NCBI RefSeq assembly: GCF_001908275.1
Contig: NZ_CP018620.1
Coordinates: 1,860,001 to 1,924,000 of the forward strand
Length of the DNA stretch: 64,000 nucleotides
Direction: 5' to 3'
Source: Paenibacillus xylanexedens
GTDB lineage: Bacteria; Bacillota; Bacilli; Paenibacillales; Paenibacillaceae
A program made the position numbers and the translations under genes. Positions 1 to 15,256 of the stretch are shown in pieces (positions within the stretch are counted from its first letter, which is position 1; every line of letters begins with the position of its first letter). The notes under the pieces are model-generated. The model did no database searches, was not told where the DNA came from, and worked only from the letters and a program-made list of their open reading frames with translations.

Positions 1-320
<320 letters not shown>

Positions 321-350
321 CTAAGTTGAATTCGTATGATATAAGTTGGG

Positions 351-2264
<1,914 letters not shown>

Positions 2265-2281
2265 TTAAGATTGCCTGAAAA

Positions 2282-2346
2282 CAAAAAAATACCTAAACGA
2301 ATGGCTATGATCATCGGAAAGATGACCTGTTGCCAATCATTTAGGT
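2282..2346 (-). terminator. LicT-controlled terminator in the bglP leader
   Basis: On the minus strand ACCTAAA (the 3' end of the RAT) can pair with TTTAGGT about 45 nt later, followed by a run of seven T. The 5' arm is shared with the RAT, so the two structures exclude each other. This is the standard layout of BglG/LicT antitermination. Confidence 0.85.
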
Positions 2347-2372
2347 ATCGCCTGCTTGAGCAGTAACAATCC
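2340..2372 (-). promoter_or_regulatory. Ribonucleic antiterminator (RAT) of bglP
   Basis: Minus strand begins GGATTGTTACTG and ends GCAGGCGATACCTAAA, very close to the remembered BglG/LicT RAT consensus. Bound LicT dimer would stabilise this hairpin and prevent the overlapping terminator. Confidence 0.9.
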
Positions 2373-2430
2373 TTGTCGTTAAGTTGTGAGACTTACTATA
2401 TATGACGGCGAAATCGTTTGCAAGCTTTTT

Positions 2431-3291
2431 TTATTCCGTGTCGAGAAGCTCGTTACGGGAAGTGACACGTTGAATATGGATCGTCAAATACACCTTTTCA
2501 TCAATGGACATGGCACTTTCAAACTTGTCCTCAAGGTACTGATTGATTAATTGGGTGCACTGAAAAGCCTTGCTGTATTTGTCTTTCACTTGCTCATACA
2601 GAAAGTTATCTCCTGAAGCAAATTGCTCCTGTTCATTACTCAACATTCGCTGCACAAAATATTGAAGATGGGTAATAAACCGAGAATAATTAAATGAATT
2701 TTCATCCAGGGCGATGTGGTAATGGTTGGTCACAATGTTGAAGATATCATCAATAACTTCAGTGATTTCAACGGTTTGTTTCATGCCCTGAGCATCTTGA
2801 CGAGCGTTTACAAAATGCATGGCAATAAAGCTGGCCTCATGTTCATCCATTTGGATGCCGAATTGTTCCTGGATCAGCTCCACAGCGTTCATGCCAATCC
2901 CAAATTCCTTCTTGTAAAACTTCTTGATCTGCCACAAAAGGGAATTCTTCAGACCGACGGATTTACGGTACCGGGTAATGGCAAACTGAATATGATCGAT
3001 CAATGATATATAGATATTATCACTAAAAATATCGCCCATTTCTTTTTTGGCATGGCCCACAATTTCGTCCGCTAACTTCAAATATTCGACTGATGTTTCC
3101 CCAATCAGATCGATTAATTTTTGTGGTATTTTATCCGATTTAAGCACAAAGGTTTTTTCAATTTTATCCTCATCCACAGGCTGTCCGTTTTTCTTTTTGA
3201 AGCCAAGACCGTTGCCGATGACAACAAATTCGTGACCAACCTGGTTCTCAGCCCGGATGACATTGTTGTTAAAAATCTGACGGATGATCAT
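2431..3291 (-). CDS. licT: BglG/LicT family transcriptional antiterminator
   Basis: RNA-binding antiterminator for the beta-glucoside genes. The N-terminus (MIIRQIFNNNVIRAENQVG, residues 1-55) is the CAT RNA-binding domain with the NNNV motif. PRD1 (about 65-170) contains DHIQFAITR and PRD2 (about 175-280) contains THLQYFVQRML and LTIHIQRV, the histidines that PTS proteins phosphorylate. 286 residues, family length. The ATG follows GAGGTGAA by 8 nt. It is the first gene of licT-bglP-bglH and its own leader contains a RAT plus terminator, implying positive autoregulation. BglP phosphorylation would inactivate PRD1 without substrate, and HPr phosphorylation of PRD2 would link it to carbon status; both are family knowledge. 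Confidence 0.94.
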   Translation of the reverse strand: MIIRQIFNNNVIRAENQVGHEFVVIGNGLGFKKKNGQPVDEDKIEKTFVLKSDKIPQKLIDLIGETSVEYLKLADEIVGHAKKEMGDIFSDNIYISLIDHIQFAITRYRKSVGLKNSLLWQIKKFYKKEFGIGMNAVELIQEQFGIQMDEHEASFIAMHFVNARQDAQGMKQTVEITEVIDDIFNIVTNHYHIALDENSFNYSRFITHLQYFVQRMLSNEQEQFASGDNFLYEQVKDKYSKAFQCTQLINQYLEDKFESAMSIDEKVYLTIHIQRVTSRNELLDTE

Positions 3292-3326
3292 ATATGTGTT
3301 TCACCTCAATTGGTCGTAATAATAAC

Positions 3327-3369
3327 AAAAAACCCAAACTAAGGCTTAATAGACAGCCTTGGTTTGGGT
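3327..3369 (-). terminator. Terminator in the licT leader
   Basis: A 15-bp inverted repeat with one wobble (ACCCAAACCAAGGCT pairing with AGCCTTAGTTTGGGT on the minus strand) followed by six T. Its 5' arm overlaps the RAT, so LicT can control its own synthesis. Confidence 0.87.
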
Positions 3370-3394
3370 ATCGCCTGCTTACCAGTAACAATCC
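3363..3394 (-). promoter_or_regulatory. Ribonucleic antiterminator (RAT) of licT
   Basis: Minus strand reads GGATTGTTACTGG, then TAAGCAGGCGATACCCAAA: a second RAT, differing from the bglP copy only at a few loop and 3' positions. It lies upstream of and overlapping the licT leader terminator. Confidence 0.88.
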
Positions 3395-3429
3395 CGAAGA
3401 AGACGCAGCTTCCTCTTTCAATTATGTCC

Positions 3430-3458
3430 ACTATACCGCTTTCATAACAGAATAACAA
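3430..3458 (-). promoter_or_regulatory. Probable promoter of licT-bglP-bglH
   Basis: Minus strand TTGTTA (3458-3453), 17-nt spacer, TATAGT (3435-3430), starting transcription about 30 nt before the RAT. The spacer contains TGAAAGCGGTATAG, an imperfect match to the CcpA cre consensus, so catabolite repression is possible but weakly supported. Confidence 0.55.
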
Positions 3459-3603
3459 TACAATGATTTATGGAAATGGACGTAAAGACGTGGATTTTTG
3501 GTATAATAAGAAATGCTGGAAGTGAATTAGATGGGCTGGGTTGCATAATAAGTTACCGAGGACGGTCATTTTTAAGCATATACAGGATTATTGGAGTGAT
3601 AAC

Positions 3604-3771
3604 ATGAGCAATGCAAAAGGAAAAGGCGGCACCGGCCGTGGTACGGGTAAAAAAGGCTGGAACCGTTGGCAAGCCGCTGCTAACCGGGCGAAAAGTGCAC
3701 CGAAGCCTTATAAAAGTAAAGGCACAAAGAAGAAGGACGATACCGAAACTTCAAGTGGCAAGCCCGAGTAA
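3604..3771 (+). CDS. Small basic DUF3934-type protein
   Basis: A 55-residue, strongly basic, glycine/lysine-rich protein beginning MSNAKGKGGTGRGTGKKG followed by WNRWQAAANRAKSAPKPYKS. I recognise this as the short Firmicute family DUF3934; its function is unknown to me. The ATG at 3604 is preceded by GGAG at 8 nt spacing; the upstream in-frame ATG at 3541 has no binding site. No membrane segment, no cysteines, no metal motif. The composition suggests RNA or ribosome association, but that is only inference. It stands alone between the divergent bgl promoter and the MarR gene. Confidence 0.75.
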   Translation: MSNAKGKGGTGRGTGKKGWNRWQAAANRAKSAPKPYKSKGTKKKDDTETSSGKPE

Positions 3772-3852
3772 GTATGGCTTGACGATGCCAGAGGAGAGAG
3801 CTGCCTGACTAACGGGTGGGTCTCTTTTTGCTTGAAAAGATAAAAAATTAAA

Positions 3853-3882
3853 TTGACAGTAATGTAAATATGGTAATAATAT
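3853..3882 (+). promoter_or_regulatory. Promoter of the MarR-permease operon
   Basis: TTGACA (3853-3858), 18-nt spacer, TAATAT (3877-3882), placed 55 nt before the MarR start codon. An AT-rich sequence around it could hold an autoregulatory MarR site, but I see no clear palindrome. Confidence 0.65.
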
Positions 3883-3936
3883 AGAGCTTACGCAAATTAG
3901 ATGGTAGTGCTACTATATAAAGAAAGGAGCAACAGC

Positions 3937-4368
3937 ATGCCTGTTAATATGGATGAAAATCCACTTGGACTGATTCTGTCACGGACGTATCTGGCATACA
4001 AAAAAACAACAACCAGAAATCTGAGTGAACAGGATATTACTCCGGAACAATTTGCAGTCTTGAATGAATTGAGCAAGGCTGGAAGTCATATATCACAGAA
4101 AAAACTGGCTGAATTAACAGTGCGGGACCAGACAACGGTAGGCAAAATTATAGATAAGTTGATTCGCAAAGGTCTGGTGACAAGAGAAGAAGATCCACAG
4201 GACCGCAGAGCGGTTTTGCTTTGTTTAACGGCGGAAGGACTGGAAATGAATAACGTTCTGACACCTAAGTCAAAAAAGCAAGAGCAAGAGGCACTCGCCG
4301 ATTGTTCCCCTGAAGAGCTTGAAGCATTTATGAATGTGATGAATCGGATCTATGAAAAGATGAAATAA
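3937..4368 (+). CDS. MarR family transcriptional regulator
   Basis: Dimeric winged-helix regulator, 143 residues. The recognition region is ISQKKLAELTVRDQTTVGKI, and the wing has the characteristic D-x-R-A-like block DPQDRRAVLLCLTAEG (about residues 85-105). Flanking helices form the dimer domain. The start is the ATG at 3937 because AAAGGAG lies 7 nt before it; an upstream start at 3901 lacks a site. It is 80 bp upstream of an ABC-2-type membrane protein in the same direction, and MarR proteins commonly repress an adjacent exporter, so it probably controls that gene and itself. Ligand unknown. Confidence 0.9.
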   Translation: MPVNMDENPLGLILSRTYLAYKKTTTRNLSEQDITPEQFAVLNELSKAGSHISQKKLAELTVRDQTTVGKIIDKLIRKGLVTREEDPQDRRAVLLCLTAEGLEMNNVLTPKSKKQEQEALADCSPEELEAFMNVMNRIYEKMK

Positions 4369-4448
4369 ATTTTTTTGGTCTAATATGTGCATGTGCATAT
4401 ATATGTAGTGCAATTATTTTAATTTTAACTAATGGGAGTCGTGAACGA

Positions 4449-5624
4449 ATGAAAAGCTTCAAAGATTTTCTTAAAGTGCCACAGACAAAAATAGGGTTGG
4501 TTTTTGCATTGATTGTTCCACTGTTATTTGTTGTGATCTGGATGACGGGTTATCATCAAGCCACGGAGAGAGTGGATCAACTTCAAGTTGCTCTGGTGAA
4601 CGAAGATGGGACACAGGGAACAGTTGTGCAGAAGCAGATTGAAACGCTCGCGCCTTTCCATGTCAATGTACTGGATTCTGCCCAGGAAGCCGAGAAACAG
4701 ATGAATGCAGGTAACTATGCGATGGTTATTGTTATTCCGGAAGGATTCACTGACCGGATTGAAGGCGGTACAGAGACGAGTTTGTCCTTCTATATTAATC
4801 AGGGAAATGCTGATGTAGCCAAATCCATTGTGGAACACGCGGCGACTGGAATGACTGCACAAATGGGACAAGGGATTTTGGAGTCCAAGGTTCAAGTCAC
4901 CCTTAACCAGGATAGTATCAACAACGATGAGTTGAGTGCAGCTATTGGACAAGCGATGGCAAAGATGAATGAAGGGCCTGTAAAGGCTGAAATTAATAAA
5001 ACGAACAGTGTGAGTGATTTTGCTACATCGATGCTGCCCATGATTCTGGGTTTTATCACCTACATTGCTGCGATGACTATGAACATTCAGTTTAATATTA
5101 CGTCGAATATGATGAAGCGTACCCATTCCAAATGGGAAATCTTCTGGGGACGGCAAATGCTGTTATTGTGTATAGCAGTGATCGTTCCTCTAATAGTGGA
5201 TACAGTTGCTCTTCTGTTCACGGATGTGGCGAGCTCCTTCGGCGCGTTGTATCTGTATCATGTGCTGGTGAGTCTGGCTTGTATCTGTTTTACACAAATG
5301 AGTTTTGCCCTGTTTGGTAATGCAGGCCCTCTATTTAATGTAGCGATGGTTCCGCTCCAGTTGATGACAGCAGGAAATATCATCCCAGCCGAGATGCTGG
5401 CGCCATTCTACCGTTATATTGGAAACTTTCTGCCCGCTTCCAATGGGGTACAGGGATTTATGCGTTTGATCTATAGTGGAGAAGCAGTGGGTGGATTCAT
5501 GGTTCATCTTCTGTTGATCTCGATTATTACGTGGGGAATTACGTTGCTGAGAGTTGGCATGCAAAAAGCAGGTAATGGACAAATGACGATGACGCCTCCA
5601 GCATCAGCACAGGCACAACATTAA
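4449..5624 (+). CDS. ABC-2/YhgE-Pip-like membrane protein
   Basis: 391-residue integral membrane protein. One N-terminal membrane helix (about residues 17-35), a large extracytoplasmic domain (about 40-190; LQVALVNEDGTQG, YAMVIVIPEGFTDRIEGG), then about five C-terminal membrane helices (195-375) ending in a short tail. This matches the ABC-2 type permease / YhgE-Pip group, whose members export drugs, lipids or peptides or anchor secretion machinery. No ATPase is encoded next to it, so it would need one elsewhere or work without one. Translation starts at the ATG after GGGAG. Probably in an operon with the upstream MarR gene; the substrate cannot be told. Confidence 0.75.
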   Translation: MKSFKDFLKVPQTKIGLVFALIVPLLFVVIWMTGYHQATERVDQLQVALVNEDGTQGTVVQKQIETLAPFHVNVLDSAQEAEKQMNAGNYAMVIVIPEGFTDRIEGGTETSLSFYINQGNADVAKSIVEHAATGMTAQMGQGILESKVQVTLNQDSINNDELSAAIGQAMAKMNEGPVKAEINKTNSVSDFATSMLPMILGFITYIAAMTMNIQFNITSNMMKRTHSKWEIFWGRQMLLLCIAVIVPLIVDTVALLFTDVASSFGALYLYHVLVSLACICFTQMSFALFGNAGPLFNVAMVPLQLMTAGNIIPAEMLAPFYRYIGNFLPASNGVQGFMRLIYSGEAVGGFMVHLLLISIITWGITLLRVGMQKAGNGQMTMTPPASAQAQH

Positions 5625-5662
5625 GAGTTTCCTTCTATATATAATGTAATAACACACACATG

Positions 5663-5704
5663 AAAGTGGTTCACGTATAGTTATATGCGTGCATCACTTT
5701 TTTT
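5663..5704 (+). terminator. Intrinsic terminator after the permease gene
   Basis: AAAGTG and CACG arms pair with CGTG and CACTTT across an AT-rich loop, followed by a T run. An internal 3-nt mismatch makes it a moderate, not perfect, stem. Confidence 0.6.
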
Positions 5705-5706
5705 GT

Positions 5707-6102
5707 GTATCTTCTATAATACCTCTTCTTATACTCGTGGTAACTTACAGTGCCCCCAGTAATCTTGCATGACCTTGATAAAAGGACAACCTAAATTGAG
5801 CATATTAATGAAGCTAAAATATATGGGTGGAGATGTAGGCTAATAAGTTTAAAATCAATTAGACATGTATTGCGACGTATGAATGGAAAAAATGTCATTT
5901 AAGCTATAATAAACTTTACACTGAGATAGAGGAGAGCAATACAGTAAAGGTAGTTGATTTGTAGTAAATGAATTTTATTAAATTAAGTATTGTAATTAAT
6001 ATCTATACGTGATATATTATTAATCCGGCCAAGAAAACACGGTAAAACACTGGTGCGGCAAGCGAATGAAATAAGCTTCGAAAGAAACTTAAAAAAAAGA
6101 GC
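5707..6102. other. AT-rich intergenic region upstream of the rRNA operon
   Basis: About 400 bp without a convincing gene on either strand. It is rich in A and T tracts, as expected upstream of a strong rRNA promoter, and contains a TATAAT at 5905-5910 without a good -35 box. A second, more distal rrn promoter could lie here, but I cannot point to one. Confidence 0.5.
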
Positions 6103-6131
6103 TTGCAAAGTTGGTTCGGACATGATATTAT
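6103..6131 (+). promoter_or_regulatory. rRNA operon promoter
   Basis: TTGCAA (6103-6108), 17-nt spacer, TATTAT (6126-6131), about 200 nt upstream of the 16S gene. A boxA-like sequence (GATCTTTGAAAACT) follows at about 6177-6190, as usual in Bacillus-type rrn leaders. Confidence 0.7.
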
Positions 6132-6184
6132 ATAAGAGTTGCTGAAGAGAACAACATTCGGTAACGAAACAAGTTTGATCTTTG

Positions 6185-6205
6185 AAAACTGAACAACGAG
6201 TGAGT
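6185..6205 (+). other. Left arm of the 16S processing stem
   Basis: These 21 nt are complementary, with a single mismatch, to 7942-7962 in the spacer behind 16S. Pairing loops out the whole 16S rRNA and makes the expected RNase III cleavage stem of the precursor. Confidence 0.8.
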
Positions 6206-6330
6206 AAACATTCTGCTTGCAGAATGAAACGCGAAAGTTTGAGACAAGCCTTGGCTTGGATCGGCTGGAGCACAAATGAGATTTTTAATCTCGTCAGATT
6301 CAAAATGAGCTTATCGCTCTTTTCAATACT

Positions 6331-11237
<4,907 letters not shown>

Positions 11238-11249
11238 AATAGCAAGTGA

Positions 11250-11282
11250 TAATTCGCGTGTTTCGTTTCGAATCTAGTTTTC
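11250..11282 (+). other. Right arm of the 23S processing stem
   Basis: Complementary to the left arm at about 8013-8047; begins 13 nt behind the 23S 3' end and ends 33 nt before 5S. Confidence 0.8.
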
Positions 11283-11314
11283 AGAGAACAACACTCTGAA
11301 ATGTAAGCTACGCG

Positions 11315-11431
11315 TTTGGTGGCGATGGCGGAGGGGTTCCACACGTACCCATCCCGAACACGACCGTTAAGCCCTCTAGCGCCGATGGTACTTGGACCGC
11401 AGGGTCCTGGGAGAGTAGGACGCCGCCAAGC
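11315..11431 (+). rRNA. rrf: 5S ribosomal RNA
   Basis: 117 nt. The ends TTTGGTGGCG and CGCCGCCAAG pair as helix I, and CCCATCCCGAACACG is the conserved loop C region. It closes the 16S-23S-5S operon, with no tRNA cluster behind it. Confidence 0.97.
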
Positions 11432-11437
11432 AACAGG

Positions 11438-11475
11438 AAGACACACTTGAATGATTTCGAGTGTGTCTTTTTTAT
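11438..11475 (+). terminator. rRNA operon terminator
   Basis: AGACACACT pairs with AGTGTGTCT, with an added GAA/TTC, followed by a T-rich run. Strong intrinsic terminator 7 nt behind 5S. Confidence 0.92.
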
Positions 11476-11622
11476 TTTAATGTAATTCATTTTATGTAAT
11501 TCATTAGTTCTGATTTGACTTGTTATATACATAAAATACTGGCGTTCCAATCCTTAAAGCTGTGATACAATAGGTGAGGTCTATATAGAAAACGGAAACA
11601 CGCATAAGTACGAGGAGGAACA

Positions 11623-12255
11623 GTGAACACGATGAAATCAGCCCCGTTTATTGCCGTGGAAGGTCCGATCGGAGCGGGGAAAACAACGCTGGCAACGATG
11701 CTTTCCCATGAATTGAATCTTCCGTTAGTTAAAGAAATCGTAGAAGAGAATCCATTTCTGGCTTCCTTTTATCAGGATATCGACGAGTGGAGTTTCCAAT
11801 TGGAAATGTTTTTTCTGTGTAATCGGTTTAAACAACTGGAAGACACGGGCGTTCATTATGTAGAGCAGAATACCCCAGTCATTTCAGACTATCATATCTA
11901 TAAAAATATGATTTTTGCCGATCGTACCTTAAAGGGAACGAAACGGGATAAATATCGTCAAATCTATCATCTGTTAACAGATGATCTGCCAAAGCCCAAT
12001 CTGGTGCTCTATATTGAAGCTGAACTCGATACGTTGATGTACCGCATTAACAAGCGTGGGCGCTCATTTGAGCAGGACATGGACCCGGCATATATGGAAC
12101 AACTGATCGCCGATTACAAAACAGGCATGGACTATCTGGCGAATAACTCAAATCCACCAGTGATCATTAAGGTCAATGCAGAGCAACTCGATTTTGTGGA
12201 AAATCCTGAACACTTCAGGCAAATTGTTAATCAGGTAAAGGAGTATATCATATGA
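11623..12255 (+). CDS. dgk: Deoxyguanosine kinase (Dgk type)
   Basis: Deoxynucleoside kinase of the Bacillus YaaG/Dgk type that phosphorylates salvaged purine deoxynucleosides, chiefly deoxyguanosine. Residues 10-25 hold the P-loop IAVEGPIGAGKTT; WSFQLEMFFLCNRFKQ and the DYHIYKN motif (the D-R-S-equivalent of this subgroup) form the nucleoside site; RINKRGRSFEQ is the lid arginine segment. 210 residues, family length. A GTG start at 11623 is used because GAGGAGG lies 5 nt before it; the next in-frame ATG is 9 nt later and too far. It overlaps dck by 4 nt (ATGA), so the two are translationally coupled. Confidence 0.93.
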   Translation: MNTMKSAPFIAVEGPIGAGKTTLATMLSHELNLPLVKEIVEENPFLASFYQDIDEWSFQLEMFFLCNRFKQLEDTGVHYVEQNTPVISDYHIYKNMIFADRTLKGTKRDKYRQIYHLLTDDLPKPNLVLYIEAELDTLMYRINKRGRSFEQDMDPAYMEQLIADYKTGMDYLANNSNPPVIIKVNAEQLDFVENPEHFRQIVNQVKEYII

Positions 12256-12908
12256 ATAACTATGGCATTCCAACGAATGCATTAATTACGGTAGCAGGTA
12301 CGGTTGGAGTGGGTAAATCCACGTTAACGGCTGCGCTTGCACAGCGTTTGAATTTCAAGACTTCTCTGGAACAAGTTGATCATAATCCATATTTGGAGAA
12401 GTTCTATCATGACTTCGAGCGTTGGAGCTTCCATCTGCAGATTTATTTCCTGGCAGAGCGCTTCAAGGAACAGAAAAAGATTTTTGAACTAGGTGGGGGA
12501 TTCGTGCAGGATCGTTCCATCTATGAAGATACAGGCATTTTTGCACAAATGCATGCAGATCAAGGAACCATGTCTGCTACCGATTTTGAGACATACAGCA
12601 GTTTGTTTGAAGCAATGGTGATGACCCCTTATTTCCCACATCCGGACGTACTTATCTATCTGGAAGGTAGCCTGCCTTCGATTTTGAGCCGTATTACGGA
12701 GCGCGGACGTGAGATGGAGATTCAAACGGATCGTTCGTACTGGGAGCATATGCACGAGCGCTATTCCGTGTGGATTGATCAGTTTACGGCTTGCCCTGTG
12801 CTGCGTCTGAACATTGATGAGTATGATGTGCATGATCCGGCATCGGTGGATGCCATTTTGGCACAGATTGCAGCTGTCATTCAGCCTTCCAAGGAAGTGC
12901 AAAGGTAA
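12252..12908 (+). CDS. dck: Deoxyadenosine/deoxycytidine kinase (Dck type)
   Basis: Second salvage kinase, Bacillus YaaF/Dck type, phosphorylating deoxyadenosine and deoxycytidine. P-loop VAGTVGVGKST (about residues 14-24); EQVDHNPYLEKFYHDFERWSF and VQDRSIYEDTGIFA (catalytic D-R-S) are close to the B. subtilis enzyme as I remember it; lid segment RITERGREME. 218 residues. Starts at the ATG overlapping the dgk stop. In Bacillus these two genes form the same pair in the reverse order (dck-dgk) near serS; here they follow an rRNA operon instead. Confidence 0.93.
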   Translation: MNNYGIPTNALITVAGTVGVGKSTLTAALAQRLNFKTSLEQVDHNPYLEKFYHDFERWSFHLQIYFLAERFKEQKKIFELGGGFVQDRSIYEDTGIFAQMHADQGTMSATDFETYSSLFEAMVMTPYFPHPDVLIYLEGSLPSILSRITERGREMEIQTDRSYWEHMHERYSVWIDQFTACPVLRLNIDEYDVHDPASVDAILAQIAAVIQPSKEVQR

Positions 12909-12978
12909 GATAGAGAGAGCTTTGAAATGTAGTTTTCTGGGTTACATTGGATATATCTATGATACAGATATGGACAAC

Positions 12979-13020
12979 ATCCCTTCTACGGCTATTATGC
13001 TGTTGGAGGGATTTTTTTTT
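12979..13020 (+). terminator. Terminator of dgk-dck
   Basis: ATCCCTTCTAC pairs with GTTGGAGGGAT (one mismatch, one wobble), followed by nine T. Confidence 0.88.
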
Positions 13021-13234
13021 ATGTGCCAAGGGAATGATTATGAGATGTTTGTGGACAAAACTAAAATGATATTCGAGCGAATAAGGAAATGGATGCTTAA
13101 TATATCTTTTCTATTATGTAAATACATGGTCACCAAAAGTAGAAAAATGTTGAATAATAGGTCTTTTTGTGGTTTCATAGGAAAGGTGAATTCTGGAAAA
13201 GAAGCATATGCATGACTCAGGAGGGAAAGACAAC

Positions 13235-13717
13235 GTGGAAGAGAAACAAGGAGTTAAAATCGGTATGCCGATCATTGGTGGCTTAATTGCAGCCATTCTG
13301 GGAGGCATTGTATGGGCAGCTATTGCTGCAATGACCGATTATGAGGTGGGATTAATTGCGATTCTGATTGGAGCGCTCACGGGTTACGCAGTTGTGTTGT
13401 TCTCCAATAAACAAATTGCGACGGTACATAAGATTATTGCTGTACTGTTTGCGCTTGTTGGCATTTTGTTGGGGAAATATCTGACGGTCGTATATTTTAC
13501 TTCCGAACTGTTTGGTGATGTAAGCGTGATGGAACTTGTGTTTGATAGCGAGATGATCAGTGCGTTTGTGGAAACCTTCCAGGAGTATTTCAGTCAACCG
13601 ATTGATTTGTTATTCATCGTGCTTGCGATTGTGTCTGCATGGCAGATTCCTGGCCGGATGGCGAGAACCAGTCTAGCTACGGATGCATCTTCATCGGATC
13701 ACGCACCAAGAGCTTAA
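13235..13717 (+). CDS. Four-helix membrane protein of unknown function
   Basis: 160 residues. Four probable membrane segments: about 12-32 (PIIGGLIAAILGGIVWAAIA), 38-55 (VGLIAILIGALTGYAVVLF), 68-90 (IIAVLFALVGILLGKYLTVV) and 125-140 (PIDLLFIVLAIVSAW), then a hydrophilic serine-rich tail. The first three are spaced like a small transporter or a membrane anchor, but I do not recognise the family. The GTG at 13235 is preferred: AGGAGGGA ends 8 nt before it, while the upstream ATG at 13208 would put that binding site inside the gene. A monocistronic unit between two terminators. Confidence 0.75.
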   Translation: MEEKQGVKIGMPIIGGLIAAILGGIVWAAIAAMTDYEVGLIAILIGALTGYAVVLFSNKQIATVHKIIAVLFALVGILLGKYLTVVYFTSELFGDVSVMELVFDSEMISAFVETFQEYFSQPIDLLFIVLAIVSAWQIPGRMARTSLATDASSSDHAPRA

Positions 13718-13931
13718 TCGGATAGACGGTGGACGCTGGCAGCAAAATGAAGAATGTTTGACAGAAGAAACTTAATGCTCATCATCCTAAGCACTTATGA
13801 AGTTATATCGAAGGACTGGGAGCAGAAGAAAAACGTAGTAAAGAGCATCTACTTTAAAAGATATTTATTAAGTACTCAGAGTGAGCAGCAGTTAGGCATG
13901 TTCACATTGCGGCTGAGTTACTTGCATACAT

Positions 13932-13968
13932 AAAAGGGACGATACGCCTGAGGGTGTACGTCCCTTTT
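13932..13968 (+). terminator. Terminator-like hairpin between convergent genes
   Basis: AAAAGGGACG pairs with CGTCCCTTTT, so it can act in both directions between the membrane protein and the convergent MerR gene. The T run is only four bases on the plus strand. Confidence 0.65.
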
Positions 13969-14280
13969 GTGTATCCACCAGGTAGTAGGGGGGGATATGG
14001 CTCATAACTTTTGCAACAATTCGGATCGATTTAAATTACTTACCACATAACCCTAGTAAATATCCAGCATGTTCATAAGGTTAATTAGAAGAACGATATG
14101 GTCACCTCAGGTGGTAGGTTCAAATATCCGAATGGTCATTTACAGCGAATAAAGCTGATGACGAGAGATTACTTTTACCACTAGAGGACAGAGCTCTAAG
14201 TTCCAGACTATCGTTTACAGTACACATCTGACGACAATGAGAGTTTAATAATACTGTATGTGGTTGAAGACAGGGCTATA
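13969..14280. other. Intergenic region without a recognised gene
   Basis: About 310 bp between the bidirectional hairpin and the stop codon of the MerR gene. I see no start codon with a ribosome binding site followed by a sensible reading frame, and no strong hairpin. Confidence 0.45.
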
Positions 14281-15024
14281 TTATTTGTTTTGGTCAGCAA
14301 ATACAGCCATAGCATCTCTCATAAATACTGCCAAACCATCGCCAAACTGATCAATATTACGCGTGAAGCGTTCATCGTCCACGTACATCTGACCAAGTCC
14401 TCTGAAGGCTTCAGGTGAGTAGCTTCCCATTTGGTTTAGACAGGTGTACCATTCTTGAATACCGGCCTGTGCCTCGGCAGATGCTGGTTCTGTGTGACGA
14501 AGTGAAGCCAGATGTTTGTAGATCCCGTTCATTTGATTGGATAGAGCCTTCTGATCTGTGGTTGATTTACTGTGCAGCTTCTGATTTGCGTGATCGACGG
14601 CATGGTCTCCCCAACGTTCCCGCGCTTCTTGTTCATACGGATTCTGGCTAAAATCAAATCCTTCGAATTGTTCTTTGGCTGTCATTTTAATCTCTCCTCT
14701 CACGTGTAAAACCGTTCTATCAATAGTAGCAATCATCTGGTCCAAGCGTTGGCGCTTCTCCAGCAGTATGAGTCTATGCATTTTAAGTGCTTCTTCCGGA
14801 TTGAAGGAGGGGTTGGTTATAATGTTTTTGATCTCCTTCAGAGAGAAGTCGAGTTCCTTGAAAAACAATATCTGCTGCAACCGTTCCAGATTGGCATCTG
14901 AATATAATCGATATCCGGCAGAAGTTACTTTGTCCGGTGTTAATAGTCCGATCTCATCATAGTGATGCAGTGTGCGCACACTGATCGAGGCAAGATCGGC
15001 AACCTCTTTTACCTTCATGGCCAT
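14281..15024 (-). CDS. MerR family regulator with TipAS drug-binding domain (Mta-like)
   Basis: 247 residues. An N-terminal MerR winged helix (residues 1-75: VKEVADLASISVRTLHHYDE, IGLLTPDK, GYRLYSDANLERL), a dimerising coiled coil (about 78-115), and a C-terminal TipAS antibiotic-recognition domain (about 125-245, FDFSQNPYEQEARERWGD). This is the architecture of Bacillus Mta and Streptomyces TipAL, which bind toxic molecules and activate efflux genes. The start follows AAGGAGG by 7 nt. Its own promoter has the distorted 19-bp spacer and dyad typical of MerR targets, so it should activate itself. No efflux pump is adjacent; its other targets must lie elsewhere. Confidence 0.9.
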   Translation of the reverse strand: MAMKVKEVADLASISVRTLHHYDEIGLLTPDKVTSAGYRLYSDANLERLQQILFFKELDFSLKEIKNIITNPSFNPEEALKMHRLILLEKRQRLDQMIATIDRTVLHVRGEIKMTAKEQFEGFDFSQNPYEQEARERWGDHAVDHANQKLHSKSTTDQKALSNQMNGIYKHLASLRHTEPASAEAQAGIQEWYTCLNQMGSYSPEAFRGLGQMYVDDERFTRNIDQFGDGLAVFMRDAMAVFADQNK

Positions 15025-15048
15025 GTGTGAAACCTCCTTACAACACCG

Positions 15049-15079
15049 ATTGTACAGTGTGACGTTACGTGAGAGTCAA
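15049..15079 (-). promoter_or_regulatory. MerR-type promoter with 19-bp spacer
   Basis: Minus strand TTGACT (15079-15074), exactly 19 nt, then TACAAT (15054-15049). The spacer contains the partial dyad CTCACGTAACGTCAC. A 19-bp spacer with a central dyad is the hallmark of promoters twisted open by MerR activators; this one should be autoregulated by the adjacent gene. Confidence 0.8.
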
Positions 15080-15090
15080 CTGTTGAAAAT

Positions 15091-15125
15091 GAAAAAATAA
15101 GATGCGAGCATGGAAGCTGCATCTT
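15091..15125 (-). terminator. Terminator of the thiamine operon
   Basis: Minus strand AAGATGC pairs with GCATCTT across a 13-nt loop, followed by ATTTTTT. It lies about 220 nt behind thiE, immediately before the MerR promoter. Confidence 0.7.
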
Positions 15126-15256
15126 GATCATGGATTGGTGACTGGATGTGAATAGGTGTGAATAGATGTGATGAAATTATTGTATCATTCAGTCACTGTA
15201 GGGGAGCGGCTGCGCTTCTAAGTCGAAGACATAGACTGCCGCGCCGCAGGGGGGAG

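Noticed and set aside
12814..13215. 133-codon frame overlapping the end of dck
   Set aside because: It starts inside dck in another frame, runs across the dck terminator hairpin and has no binding site.
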